Assembly (NCBI GenBank): GCA_900770395.1
Contig: CAAGKM010000004.1
Span: forward strand, 124,001 to 188,000
Origin: an uncultured Prevotella sp.
Lineage (GTDB): Bacteria; Bacteroidota; Bacteroidia; Bacteroidales; Bacteroidaceae
DNA: 64,000 nt
Reading direction: 5' to 3'
Part shown: one piece after another, positions 24,367 to 32,584 of the stretch
Layout: every line of letters starts with the position of its first letter
Position numbering within the stretch: position 1 is the stretch's first letter
Position numbers and translations under genes: made by a program
Notes under the pieces: model-generated
What the model was told of the DNA's origin: nothing
Seen by the model: only the letters and a program-made list of their open reading frames with translations
Database searches by the model: none

Positions 24367-25653
24367 CTACATAATCCCTAATTTTTCTTTAAGCTCATAA
24401 ATTGCCTTGAGCATTTCAATCTCATGCACTGACTGCTGTGTGCGTGCCGTGTTCTCGCGTGTTATCTCCTGCAACAGTCCGTTCACGTCTATTATTCCGT
24501 GCGAGAGCTTTGCCTCCGCAGCCAGTCTTACTGATGTCCTGAGCTGGATTATCTCATCATCGTCGGCCATTATCCTGCGGTAGCGCTCCACCGCCATCCT
24601 CTCCTGAGTTGTCTGCAGACGGTTGTTGAATAGGAACACATCCCGGGCATTCTCAATCTCATTTGCCGCAGTTGCAAGTTTGCGTTTCTCGTTCTTGTGA
24701 GTGTAAAGACTGCTGATGTTCCAGCTCAGCCTCATTCCAATCATACCGTTGAGGCTCCAGTCGTGCGAGAACATATCTTCAAACATGTTGTAGCCGGGAT
24801 AACCGTAGTACCCCTGTGCGAAGAGGCTCAGCCGTGGGCGGATGGCTGCATCGAGCTGCGCTGAGCGTGCATTCAGCTGTCTTGTCTGCGCGTTGAAGAG
24901 CGACAGCTCCGGACGCTGGGTGCCGATATCTTCAGGCATGGCAGCCTCCGGCCTTTTTAATGGTTGTTCAATCTGTCTGCCTGTGAATATCTCAAGCATC
25001 CTCACATAGCTGTTCTTTGCCGACGATAGCTCCACCTGCTGCTGACGGGCATTCAGATATTCTGCTTTCACTGCGTCAAAGTCAGCCTTTGTTGCTGTTC
25101 CCCCTTTCACCATAGCCTCCAGTTTGCGGCAGTTGTCAAGAAGCAGTTGCTGCAGGTCGCTGTTCAGCTTTAGCTTGTCCTCGGCGAGCAGTATGCCGAA
25201 GAAGAGGTTGTTCACTCTGTCCCTTATGGCAAACATGTCCACATCGTTCCGCCTTGCTTTTGCCTCGCCCTCAGCACGTGCCGCCTGTTTTGCCGCCTTG
25301 ATGCTTCCGCCGTCGTATATTGTCTGGCTCACGTCAATAGACACCTTGTACTGGTCTTTCTTCAGCCCCTTTACGTTGTATCCTGCCTGCGACATAATGC
25401 TTTTGAGTCCATCGGGCAGCGACATCACGTCACTCTGCAGCGTAGCCTGAGCCCCAGCCGACAGTTGCGGCAGCCAACCTTTGTTGATGTTTGCCACGGT
25501 GTAGTCGGTAGTAGCCTGCAGCAGCTCATAGCGTTTCAATAGCGGATAGTTCTCCGCAGCCCACTTCTGACAGTCATTGAGCGTGGTCTGTGCAGTGGCT
25601 ATCATTGCCATCGCCAGTCCAATGGCAGTTGAAATAAGTCTTGAATGTTTCAT
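24367..25653 (-). CDS. TolC-family outer-membrane efflux channel
   Basis: A 428-residue outer-membrane protein with a signal peptide (cleaved after MIATAQ). It shows the long alternating helical segments of TolC, with Gln/Ala/Asn-rich coiled coils at about 150-215 and 320-390. The usual N-terminal feature, NDCQKWAAENYPLLKRYELL, is present. It is the first gene of a five-gene operon (tolC, hlyD, ATPase, two permeases), diverging from an AraC regulator. The set makes a complete tripartite exporter from cytoplasm to exterior. Confidence 0.92.
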   Translation of the reverse strand: MKHSRLISTAIGLAMAMIATAQTTLNDCQKWAAENYPLLKRYELLQATTDYTVANINKGWLPQLSAGAQATLQSDVMSLPDGLKSIMSQAGYNVKGLKKDQYKVSIDVSQTIYDGGSIKAAKQAARAEGEAKARRNDVDMFAIRDRVNNLFFGILLAEDKLKLNSDLQQLLLDNCRKLEAMVKGGTATKADFDAVKAEYLNARQQQVELSSAKNSYVRMLEIFTGRQIEQPLKRPEAAMPEDIGTQRPELSLFNAQTRQLNARSAQLDAAIRPRLSLFAQGYYGYPGYNMFEDMFSHDWSLNGMIGMRLSWNISSLYTHKNEKRKLATAANEIENARDVFLFNNRLQTTQERMAVERYRRIMADDDEIIQLRTSVRLAAEAKLSHGIIDVNGLLQEITRENTARTQQSVHEIEMLKAIYELKEKLGIM

Positions 25654-25682
25654 GTTTATTATGTTAATTCATTATCTGGTTG

Positions 25683-25690
25683 CAAAATTA
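25683..25690 (-). promoter_or_regulatory. -7 element of the efflux operon
   Basis: On the minus strand TAATTTTG matches TAnnTTTG and lies 30 nt upstream of the TolC start. A clear -33 element is not seen, which fits a promoter that needs an activator such as the divergent AraC protein. Confidence 0.5.
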
Positions 25691-25787
25691 CGAATAGTTT
25701 TCCATTCAAGCATTATCTTTGTAGAGAAATAAATGTTCTTTTTGTACAAAAATGCGTATATAATGCTGATTATTACATTAAAATGAT

Positions 25788-25795
25788 TATCTTTG
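25788..25795 (+). promoter_or_regulatory. -7 element of the AraC regulator gene
   Basis: TATCTTTG is an exact TAnnTTTG match. It overlaps a possible TTG start at 25793, so translation must begin downstream, at ATG 25829. No good -33 box is visible. Confidence 0.6.
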
Positions 25796-25828
25796 CAAAG
25801 AATTAGCATACAAAAGGAACATTTACCA

Positions 25829-26725
25829 ATGATAAAAGATAATTTGAGGCGGCTCACTCTGTCATCCTTGCGTGAGCTTGCCGGTACGTTTGACGATGAG
25901 CGCATCAGATCGTATGTCACCAATAATCTTGCAATGGCGAGGTTATGGTCTAATGAGCTTGCCCGCCATTTCCTCTCGCAGCCGTTCATGATGGACGAGA
26001 TAAGAATCCTCGTGCTGCAAAGGGGCTATGTGAATGTCAGTGTAAATATGGTGAGCCACAGGGTGGAGGCCGGTACGATGGTGTTTGTGGGGCGATATGT
26101 TGTTACAGAGATAACAGATGTTAGCGACGGCATTCAAGGATTTGTGCTCAGTATGTCCGATGAACTGTTGCGGTTGGCTGTTGGCAATGTCATGCCCAAG
26201 GCGTTCGACGGTCATTTGCAGAACTTCATTTTGCCTTTAACTTCTTCGGAGATAGAATATCTCGACTGCCTACACCTTATTATATATAATAGTCTGAAAC
26301 ATCAGGCATCGTCATCTCAGGTTGTGCTGCAACTCGTTGGCGCCATGATGACTCACATCAGCTATCTGTGGGAGAAGAGTGAGGCGATGCAGGAAAACAC
26401 AAAATCACGTGAGCAGCAGCTGTTCACAGGATTTATACGTCTTGTGGGGCAGTATGCGGCGGAGCGTCACGGTCTCGGCTTCTATGCCTCGCATCTGTGT
26501 GTCACTCCGCGCTATATGAGCACCATTGTGAGGAATGTCAGTGGCAAGTCGGCGAAGCACTGGATTGATGAGGCTACGATAAATGCCATTAAGGTGCAGC
26601 TCCGCTACACAGACAAGCAGGTGGCGGAGATAGCTTACGATATGAATTTCCCAAACGCCAGTTTCTTCTGCAAGTATTTCAAACGGCTGACGGGAATGAC
26701 TCCGATGGACTACCGTCTTAGTTAG
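25829..26725 (+). CDS. AraC-family transcriptional regulator of the efflux operon
   Basis: A 298-residue regulator. The N-terminal ~170 residues have a cupin-like ligand domain (VSHRVEAGTMVFVGRYVVTEI). The C-terminal ~100 residues hold two helix-turn-helix motifs (YASHLCVTPRYMSTIVRNVSG and VAEIAYDMNFPNASFFCKYF), ending FKRLTGMTPMDYR. It is divergent from the tolC operon with a ~175-bp shared control region, and is the natural candidate to control it. The ATG at 25829 is preferred because the -7 box overlaps the upstream alternative start. The 3' end overlaps the convergent beta-lactamase gene by 4 bp. Confidence 0.9.
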   Translation: MIKDNLRRLTLSSLRELAGTFDDERIRSYVTNNLAMARLWSNELARHFLSQPFMMDEIRILVLQRGYVNVSVNMVSHRVEAGTMVFVGRYVVTEITDVSDGIQGFVLSMSDELLRLAVGNVMPKAFDGHLQNFILPLTSSEIEYLDCLHLIIYNSLKHQASSSQVVLQLVGAMMTHISYLWEKSEAMQENTKSREQQLFTGFIRLVGQYAAERHGLGFYASHLCVTPRYMSTIVRNVSGKSAKHWIDEATINAIKVQLRYTDKQVAEIAYDMNFPNASFFCKYFKRLTGMTPMDYRLS

Positions 26726-27627
26726 TTGTTTGTGATATATTCATATACCATCCTCGATAGTTCGGCGATTACCGCCTCGGTCTCTTCCATTGTCAGTGTT
26801 GAGTTGTTGCAGAACACGGCAATAAAATAATGATCTCCGTTGGGCAGAGTTACAAAACCGATGTCGTTGATGCCCACAAGGAGTCCGTTTGGCAGGGCAT
26901 CGCCAGTGCCTGTCTTGTGCCCGATTCGCAGCTTGTCTTTAGGCAACAGGGCTGGAAGACGCTTCTGTCCCGTCTGGCATTCCTCCATGCATCGTCTGAG
27001 CCACTCGTTATTGTATGCCGTCTCAAGTATTGTGATGGCTTCCATTGGAGTAGTAAAGTTGTCGTTGCAGCGCCTTGTGTCCTTGTGCATATCATCCTCA
27101 TTCCACTTTATCTGCGTGTCGTGCAAACCAAGTTTCTCCATTTTGTTTTGCACATATTCTGTGCCGCCTAACTGTGAGAAGAGGATGTCGCAGGCATTGT
27201 TGTCGCTCTGCCAAAGGGTGTAGCGCAGCAGCTCCTCGATGCTCAGCCTTACATTGCCTTCGGGATAACCGTCGCGCAAGGGACTGTAAGTGTCCTCGTG
27301 CAGCATATTCTTCGTTATAAGAATTTTTGAGTCAAGCGTCATCGGGCTGTTTTCAAGCGAGTCAATCACGGCGACAGCCTGATGCAGCTTGAATACGCTC
27401 ATCATCGGGAAATGCTTATCGATATTCACCGAGCACAATATCTTTCCCTGATAGCTGACAGCCATTCCCACATCCACACGCTTGACAGCCAGCATATTGT
27501 CAACTTTCTCCTGCAAATCCTTGGAAGCATTGCCATCGGCTGCGCCTCTGTCATTCACCCTACAAACGAAAAAAGCAGCAATAAGCGCAATGGGCAGCAC
27601 CATCAGCAACAAATGTTTATTGTTCAT
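26722..27627 (-). CDS. Class A beta-lactamase (subclass A2-like)
   Basis: A 301-residue serine beta-lactamase. Active-site motifs are intact: Ser77-Val-Phe-Lys80 (SxxK), Ser141-Asp-Asn143 (SDN), Glu177 in WNEDDMHKD (omega-loop base) and Lys238-Thr-Gly240 (KTG). The omega-loop reading and overall length place it near the CepA/CfxA/PER-like A2 group known from Bacteroidetes. The N-terminus is a hydrophobic anchor whose Cys22 does not sit in a good lipobox. It is expected to hydrolyse penicillins and perhaps cephalosporins in the periplasm, but no phenotype can be inferred. A -7 box (TAATTTTG, 27683-27676) lies upstream. Lacking IS ends, it looks chromosomal. Confidence 0.92.
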   Translation of the reverse strand: MNNKHLLLMVLPIALIAAFFVCRVNDRGAADGNASKDLQEKVDNMLAVKRVDVGMAVSYQGKILCSVNIDKHFPMMSVFKLHQAVAVIDSLENSPMTLDSKILITKNMLHEDTYSPLRDGYPEGNVRLSIEELLRYTLWQSDNNACDILFSQLGGTEYVQNKMEKLGLHDTQIKWNEDDMHKDTRRCNDNFTTPMEAITILETAYNNEWLRRCMEECQTGQKRLPALLPKDKLRIGHKTGTGDALPNGLLVGINDIGFVTLPNGDHYFIAVFCNNSTLTMEETEAVIAELSRMVYEYITNN

Positions 27628-27692
27628 TGTATATTATTTTTTGCGGGTATCAATATATTTCTAACATACGCAATGCAAAATTATACTTTATA

Positions 27693-27728
27693 TTTTAGAT
27701 TTTTGCAGGTATCGCCTAAAATCTAAAA
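27693..27728 (-). terminator. Hairpin at the 3' end of the CAT-like gene
   Basis: TTTTAGATTTT (27693-27703) and AAAATCTAAAA (27718-27728) form a perfect 11-bp inverted repeat that overlaps the CAT-like stop codon. The U-rich arm suits a terminator. The loop contains GCAGGTATC, similar to the GCGGGTATC motif 50 bp away. Confidence 0.6.
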
Positions 27729-28364
27729 CTGATTAACATTTTTTTTATTAAGACAGTAAATCTCCTTCTGCAAGAGGTCGAGGAAACGGGCGGCATGGGC
27801 ACCATCCATTTGAGTGTGATGGAACTGGAATGACACGGTAAGCAATGTCTTGAACCAGCTTCTGCGGTAGCGTCCCCATATCATAAACGGATTGTTGAAT
27901 ATGCCGCTATACATTCCCAAGGCTCCGTCGATTTCGTATTGAGCCAATGCCGACGTGCCGATTACCATGCTGTCGGTAATGTCATGATTCTCGCATGACT
28001 CGGCTATCTGTCGCGTCAGACGTAGATAACTGCGGTTGAACTCTGCCATATCGTGGGAAAATGGAATGTCACAAGAGCTGACCTCCCCCATCTTGTTGGC
28101 AACAATGGTATTTATGGCTATCGAATCATAGCGAATAAGCCTGCCGCCAACGGGCAACATATAGAACTCTTTCACCTGACTGGCTGCCCTGCCTATGCAC
28201 CAGCACATCAGCATGTTAAACTTCATGCCGCTTTTTTTACTCAGTTTCCGCAAATTACTCACATCAATGGTTCTAAACAGCGTCACCATTGGCATCGGGG
28301 CTTTCATCCACATCTCAAAAGCGTAGGCGCGGGTTGTTTCCGCAGGATTAACTTCTTGCATCAT
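27723..28364 (-). CDS. Chloramphenicol acetyltransferase-like protein
   Basis: A 213-residue protein of the CAT superfamily, the usual trimeric-enzyme length. The catalytic motif is present as FHHTQMDGAH (His183, Asp187, His190), and NNPFMIWGRY near 158-167 matches the conserved region before it. It should transfer acetyl from acetyl-CoA to a hydroxyl acceptor; chloramphenicol itself is not assured. An upstream TTG (28379) falls inside the -7 box TAACTTTG (28384-28377), so ATG 28364 or 28361 is the start, giving a very short leader. Confidence 0.85.
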   Translation of the reverse strand: MMQEVNPAETTRAYAFEMWMKAPMPMVTLFRTIDVSNLRKLSKKSGMKFNMLMCWCIGRAASQVKEFYMLPVGGRLIRYDSIAINTIVANKMGEVSSCDIPFSHDMAEFNRSYLRLTRQIAESCENHDITDSMVIGTSALAQYEIDGALGMYSGIFNNPFMIWGRYRRSWFKTLLTVSFQFHHTQMDGAHAARFLDLLQKEIYCLNKKNVNQF

Positions 28365-28422
28365 CTTTTTTTGATGCAAAGTTACGCTATTGTTTTTATT
28401 TGTGATAGAAGAAAAGGGACAT

Positions 28423-29205
28423 TCACGCAGGACAGGTGAACAAATCGGAATATGGCACGCAATGCTCAGACAGCGACTTGGGCGTATGTCCGCTCATTGC
28501 CTTGAAGTCGCGAATGAAATGCGACTGGTCCGCATAGCCGCAGTGATGGGCGATGTAGGAATAATCACGCGAACCGCACTGCAGCATCCTCATTGCCTTC
28601 TGAAACCTTACCACACGGGCATATTCCTTCGGATTCATGCCCACCTGCTCACGAAACACACGCTCATACTGTTTTCTGCTCAAACAGGCATTGTCGGCAA
28701 GAACATTTACCGAGACGGACGGCATGCGCATAAGCTTTCCTATAGAACTGCCTATTCTCCGCATATTCAGTGTAGGACTTACCCTTGTCAGCAGCCACTT
28801 CTCAAGTATGCCGACAGACTCGCCGCTGCTTGGGGTGTCGAATATCATTTCGGCAACGTCGTTAAGCTGCCGGTTCTCTATATCATAGCCCGAAATCTCC
28901 TGATTGTAAAAAGCTGACGACGGCGTGCCGATGAACATCCCGACGGTATGCGGATAGAACACCGCCACTATCATGTCCAGGTTTCCGTCAGACTGAATAT
29001 GCGCCGGAAAATTCACCTGTCCGCTTATGGTAAATGCGTTCTGGGAGGCAGCAAGCTCAGGGATATACAGCGGCGACTTGCGGTGGAATATAATCTGAGG
29101 ACAGCCTATGGGAAATGTCAGGATGCTGAAAGGCTCGTCGCTCTCCAGCATCCAGTAATAGCGCACATACGGGCGCAGTTCCTCTCGCGGCAGGATAATC
29201 TTCAT
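28423..29205 (-). CDS. AraC-family transcriptional regulator
   Basis: A 260-residue regulator. The N-terminal domain (LREELRPYVRYYWMLES-like start, FPIGCPQIIFH) resembles the DUF6597-type sensor found in many Bacteroidetes AraC proteins. The C-terminus has two helix-turn-helix motifs (VNVLADNACLSRKQYERVFRE and YIAHHCGYADQSHFIRDFKAMSGHTPKSL). The start has a strong Shine-Dalgarno (AAGGAGG, 9 nt upstream), unusual in this window. Its target may be the neighbouring CAT-like gene 58 bp downstream on the same strand, or itself. Confidence 0.88.
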   Translation of the reverse strand: MKIILPREELRPYVRYYWMLESDEPFSILTFPIGCPQIIFHRKSPLYIPELAASQNAFTISGQVNFPAHIQSDGNLDMIVAVFYPHTVGMFIGTPSSAFYNQEISGYDIENRQLNDVAEMIFDTPSSGESVGILEKWLLTRVSPTLNMRRIGSSIGKLMRMPSVSVNVLADNACLSRKQYERVFREQVGMNPKEYARVVRFQKAMRMLQCGSRDYSYIAHHCGYADQSHFIRDFKAMSGHTPKSLSEHCVPYSDLFTCPA

Positions 29206-29220
29206 GAAAATACGCCTCCT

Positions 29221-29313
29221 TCAGAATATCTTATTGTTACTCAAATATCTGCTTATTCCCATTGCCGTCCACCCGATAATCAGATAGACCGTGGCATATA
29301 TTATAAACCACAC
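29221..29313 (-). CDS. Possible 30-residue single-helix membrane peptide, or 3' remnant of a membrane gene
   Basis: A GTG-started frame encodes a peptide with one clear transmembrane helix (WFIIYATVYLIIGWTAMGI) and a polar end (SRYLSNNKIF). It fills most of the gap between the metallo-hydrolase and the AraC gene. A stop codon a few codons upstream prevents extension. It might be a real small membrane protein or the last trace of a deleted gene; the sequence does not decide. Confidence 0.3.
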   Translation of the reverse strand: MWFIIYATVYLIIGWTAMGISRYLSNNKIF

Positions 29314-29328
29314 TTCCCTGATGTAGGA

Positions 29329-30210
29329 TTACTCTATGGTTTTCCATAACAGCATAGAATTATCAACACTATAATCAATCACGCCACGGTCTTTCATCCA
29401 CGACAGATAAGACCTGACCGTGGAGCCTACCAACACATATTGCTCAATCGTCATTGTCAAGCCGAACGTCCTGAACACTTCAGTGATAATGTCGTCTGCG
29501 GTTTGGGGCGTTTTACATATTGATTTTATTTTCTGCTCAATGTCGAGGACTTGCCTGCGGTTTATCTCCGTCAGTTCTCTTACGTCATGGCAGGGGTCGG
29601 CATGTGACGGAACAAAGATGTCAGCCTTCAGCATTTCAACTTTTGTCAGAGTATCAAGATATGCGGCAACATCATAGATAAACGTCACTCCGTATTTCGA
29701 CAGAGTGGCGGCACTGCTGACGCAATCGGCAAGAAACACCGTATTGTCGGGCGTCCGGAATCCAACCATGTCAAAGGAATGCCCCGGCAGGGGAATTATC
29801 TCTACCTCACCTGGAAAATCGGGCGATGATAAATCGGTGACCACCGACTCCTTCGCCATCAGAAACTTATTCCGCAAACTCTTGCACGGATAGCCGCCAT
29901 ACAGCAATGACGGTTCAAGAACTGTATGACGGGTGAAATCAGCCTCAACGCCTGAACAGAACACTTTGCAGCCGATTTTGTTCTGAATATACACATTGCC
30001 GCCCACATGGTCAGCGTGCGAGTGGGTGTTGAGAATGCCTTTTATCGTCCATCCTTTAGCATCTGCTATTTTCAGCACCTTCTTCGCCGCTTCCTTGTCG
30101 TTGCCGCTGTCTATGAGATACACCTCATGCTCCGACCTGACATACACGCCAATCTTTGCCGGACAATTTATATAATAGCTCTGTGAGCCTACTTGCTGGA
30201 GTTCATACAT
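29329..30210 (-). CDS. MBL-fold metallo-hydrolase
   Basis: A 293-residue protein with the metallo-beta-lactamase fold. The zinc motif THSHADHVGG lies near residues 62-71. Further ligands are His in PLPGHSFDMVG, Asp in FLADCV and His in VPSHADPCHD. The C-terminal ~70 residues resemble a winged-helix extension (TADDIITEVFRTFG). Glyoxalase II-like or thioester hydrolysis is possible; the substrate is unknown. Its start overlaps the end of the upstream esterase gene by 22 bp, so the two are translated together. Confidence 0.88.
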   Translation of the reverse strand: MYELQQVGSQSYYINCPAKIGVYVRSEHEVYLIDSGNDKEAAKKVLKIADAKGWTIKGILNTHSHADHVGGNVYIQNKIGCKVFCSGVEADFTRHTVLEPSLLYGGYPCKSLRNKFLMAKESVVTDLSSPDFPGEVEIIPLPGHSFDMVGFRTPDNTVFLADCVSSAATLSKYGVTFIYDVAAYLDTLTKVEMLKADIFVPSHADPCHDVRELTEINRRQVLDIEQKIKSICKTPQTADDIITEVFRTFGLTMTIEQYVLVGSTVRSYLSWMKDRGVIDYSVDNSMLLWKTIE

Positions 30211-30989
30211 ATTCTGTTTCCGTAAAAGATTAAATATTTCCGAATGTTGTCTTTGATGTATTGAAGATTATGATGTCCCGGGAATATATGGTGCTCAACA
30301 CCGATTCCGTGTGCTTTCAATCTTCCGGATAGGGATTCAACAGCGTTGTAGAAACCGCCTTCATCTTCGTCACCTGCATCAAGATACCACAGCTGCTTCT
30401 GGTGTTGTTCTTCAAAGCCATCAAACTCCAGCGGATTGTTTTTGTGAAAGCCGCTTTCATCTCCATAATAGGGAATATCCGCTGCATCAAATTCCGTTTC
30501 AACAGCCGGCATGTGTCCTCCTATGCGTGAAAACAATATGGAATATTCCAATCCGTAATGTGCGGCAGCAAAACCACCCGCCGATGCACCACCTATAAAT
30601 CTATGATTTCCATTGGGGATAGTTTTAAAATGACGGTCTATGTACGGGACAACCTCCTGAATGAAATAGTCCTCATACCTTCCCATATCTATCTTCATTC
30701 CATTTGAAACCTCCTGATGCGAGATGGCTGCCGTATTCAATCCCCTGCTGTTATCCATTCTCGGGCAAACAATCATTATCGGACTTATCTGCCCCAAAGC
30801 TATAAGTTCATCTGCAGCAGATTTAATATCAAGCTCGTCAATTATACTTTCATTTCCGCTTCTTCCATGCAGAAAATAGAGAACCGGAAAACTCTGTTCT
30901 CCGTCATATCCGTCGGGCAAGTAAATGGAAAAGGCCATCTGCTTATCCAGCACGTCACTATGCATGTCGATATATTGAACCCTGCTCAT
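30189..30989 (-). CDS. Esterase D-like alpha/beta hydrolase
   Basis: A 266-residue serine hydrolase of the putative-esterase (PF00756) type. The oxyanion/HG region is PVLYFLHGRSG, the nucleophile Ser is in IGGASAGGFAAAHYG (about 135), the Asp is in WYLDAGDEDEG and the His in FPGHHNLQY. Family members hydrolyse feruloyl, S-formylglutathione or siderophore esters. No signal peptide, so cytoplasmic. It is the first gene of a two-gene unit with the MBL hydrolase, downstream of a -7 box at 31076-31069. Confidence 0.88.
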   Translation of the reverse strand: MSRVQYIDMHSDVLDKQMAFSIYLPDGYDGEQSFPVLYFLHGRSGNESIIDELDIKSAADELIALGQISPIMIVCPRMDNSRGLNTAAISHQEVSNGMKIDMGRYEDYFIQEVVPYIDRHFKTIPNGNHRFIGGASAGGFAAAHYGLEYSILFSRIGGHMPAVETEFDAADIPYYGDESGFHKNNPLEFDGFEEQHQKQLWYLDAGDEDEGGFYNAVESLSGRLKAHGIGVEHHIFPGHHNLQYIKDNIRKYLIFYGNRICMNSSK

Positions 30990-31068
30990 GATTTATTGTT
31001 GTTGCGTTTTATTTTATTGATAAATTTCGTTGCCGTAATGTCCAGCAATAACATTATGTATTTTGCTG

Positions 31069-31100
31069 CAAATTTACAGTTTTTGCTCTAAACAAACAAG
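31069..31100 (-). promoter_or_regulatory. Promoter of the esterase/MBL unit
   Basis: On the minus strand CTTG (31100-31097) is followed 20 nt later by TAAATTTG (31076-31069). This gives a leader of about 70 nt before ATG 30989. Confidence 0.55.
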
Positions 31101-31198
31101 AAAATCCACATAAATTTACACTTTTCCAATGGATTTTACCCCTATTCTTTACACTTTTCCAAGATTTAGGTATATTAAAATTAGATATAAAATCCAAG

Positions 31199-31276
31199 AA
31201 AAGTGGAAAATTATTCAATGCAACTGAAGAAATTTCCAGTAAATTCTTCAACGCCACTGAAGAATTTTCCACTTTT
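31199..31276. repeat. Nested palindromes in the gap upstream of the esterase gene
   Basis: AAAAGTGGAAAATT (31199-31212) and AATTTTCCACTTTT (31263-31276) are perfect 14-bp inverted repeats. Between them AAATTCTTCA pairs with TGAAGAATTT. The 489-bp gap 30990-31478 has no gene. It also holds three TACACTTTTC motifs, at about 31110, 31151 and 31430. Confidence 0.6.
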
Positions 31277-31478
31277 TCTTCTTTTTCTCGGATAATTCAC
31301 TATCCAAGGTAAAAATGACAAAACGTGCTATTCGTTGCACATTCGCAGAATCTCTATCCATAACATTGTGTTTTAGGTTGAAAATTTACGACTTTAAGTT
31401 TAAACAAATAAGGGAGACCATAGATACCTACACTTTTCTATAAGGTGGAATATGGTGTATTTTGCCAAACACTATTTA

Positions 31479-32120
31479 TTAATTATTGGTTCCAAATACT
31501 TTACTGACAAATTTATATGCCCTTCTTTCACCTGTTTCGGGATGTATCCAGTCGGCATCCTTGGGAATTGATATGACAATGATTGCGTTTTTATAACAGA
31601 TGGTTTCTTCATCAATTTTATCATAGAAATCTTGGTCTGTCAACGATACCCCTTTCATAGGATAACGCAAACCAGCCCATGTGAAGTCTATTTTAGCTTT
31701 ACCATAATCGTTTTTATAAAGTTTGACATCAGAAACGAACAAGATAGACTCTGATGGTTGTGTTACATTTTCCAGCTCATCCTCCTTCAAGAAAGAATAA
31801 CCGTTGTTCCAAAAGCCATGATAGCCATATTCCTTATAAGCTTGCACAACCCTTTCAATGGATTCCATACCGATTTTCCTACAAGAATGATTGTCTATCA
31901 CCCAGTTTTCTCTTTGTTTACCTTGTGGCGCTGGGTGACCGTCAAACTCTATCACGTCAAGTGGTTTTGCAAAATCAATCTCATATCCTTGCACGGCACC
32001 AGACCGCCCATCGTCTCGTACTATGCGAATCCATTCTTTCGGATTGTCCAAGTCTATACCTCCTGGGCATAGACCTCCGTTTTTACAACTGACAGCAAGA
32101 AGAAAGACACGTTTTCTCAT
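31479..32120 (-). CDS. Dual-OB (DuOB-like) domain protein of the DUF488 operon
   Basis: A 213-residue soluble protein. The start, MRKRVFLLAVSCKNGGLCPGG, followed by NPKEWIRIVRDDG and PLDVIEFDGHPAPQGKQRENW, matches my recollection of the dual-OB-fold family often encoded beside DUF488 genes. OB folds bind nucleic acids or nucleotides, so a nucleic-acid-recognition role is plausible but unproven. It is the last gene of the operon; its ATG overlaps the preceding stop codon (TAATG). Confidence 0.7.
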   Translation of the reverse strand: MRKRVFLLAVSCKNGGLCPGGIDLDNPKEWIRIVRDDGRSGAVQGYEIDFAKPLDVIEFDGHPAPQGKQRENWVIDNHSCRKIGMESIERVVQAYKEYGYHGFWNNGYSFLKEDELENVTQPSESILFVSDVKLYKNDYGKAKIDFTWAGLRYPMKGVSLTDQDFYDKIDEETICYKNAIIVISIPKDADWIHPETGERRAYKFVSKVFGTNN

Positions 32121-32584
32121 TATAGATTTCCTCCGAATTTAATTTGGTTTTCGTATTTTTCAAGAAGCATATCACTGAGAACTCTTCTATGGCATTTTTC
32201 GTTTGTTGGCTCAGAGCACAGCAATACAACATTTTCATACTTTCCGAACTCTTCAGTGAAGTTGGAAATATTGGACTTTGTCTCAAGTTGTTTTCTATAT
32301 GCCACCTCGAATAATTTATAATCTCTACTCATAGGATGAGACTTGTCCCTGACCTCTTTCAGCAGTTCTTTGGTTGGTGCTAAGTCTATACGATGTTTGT
32401 ACTTACATCCATTTGACAATTCTGAAAGAAAAAACGGGAGATCTTTCTCAAAAGCAAAACGTGATAGCTGACCATTAGGATTGAGACGTACATCCACAAG
32501 GCAATCTATATTGTTTGCCTTGATGATTCCAAAAAACTCTTTTGCTGTTTTTTGTGTGAAGCCAATGTTAAATAATTTAATCAT
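32120..32584 (-). CDS. DUF488 family protein (short paralogue)
   Basis: A 154-residue DUF488 protein: FNIGFTQKTAKEFFGII, the conserved LVDVRLNP, then an LLCSEPTNEKCHRRVL motif with Cys and His-Arg as in the family. DUF488 proteins are of unknown biochemical function, with a conserved Cys/His/Arg cluster that suggests an enzyme. The frame is open further upstream, but ATG 32584 overlaps the end of the longer DUF488 gene by 8 bp, which is the same coupling seen at the other junctions of this operon. Confidence 0.85.
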   Translation of the reverse strand: MIKLFNIGFTQKTAKEFFGIIKANNIDCLVDVRLNPNGQLSRFAFEKDLPFFLSELSNGCKYKHRIDLAPTKELLKEVRDKSHPMSRDYKLFEVAYRKQLETKSNISNFTEEFGKYENVVLLCSEPTNEKCHRRVLSDMLLEKYENQIKFGGNL

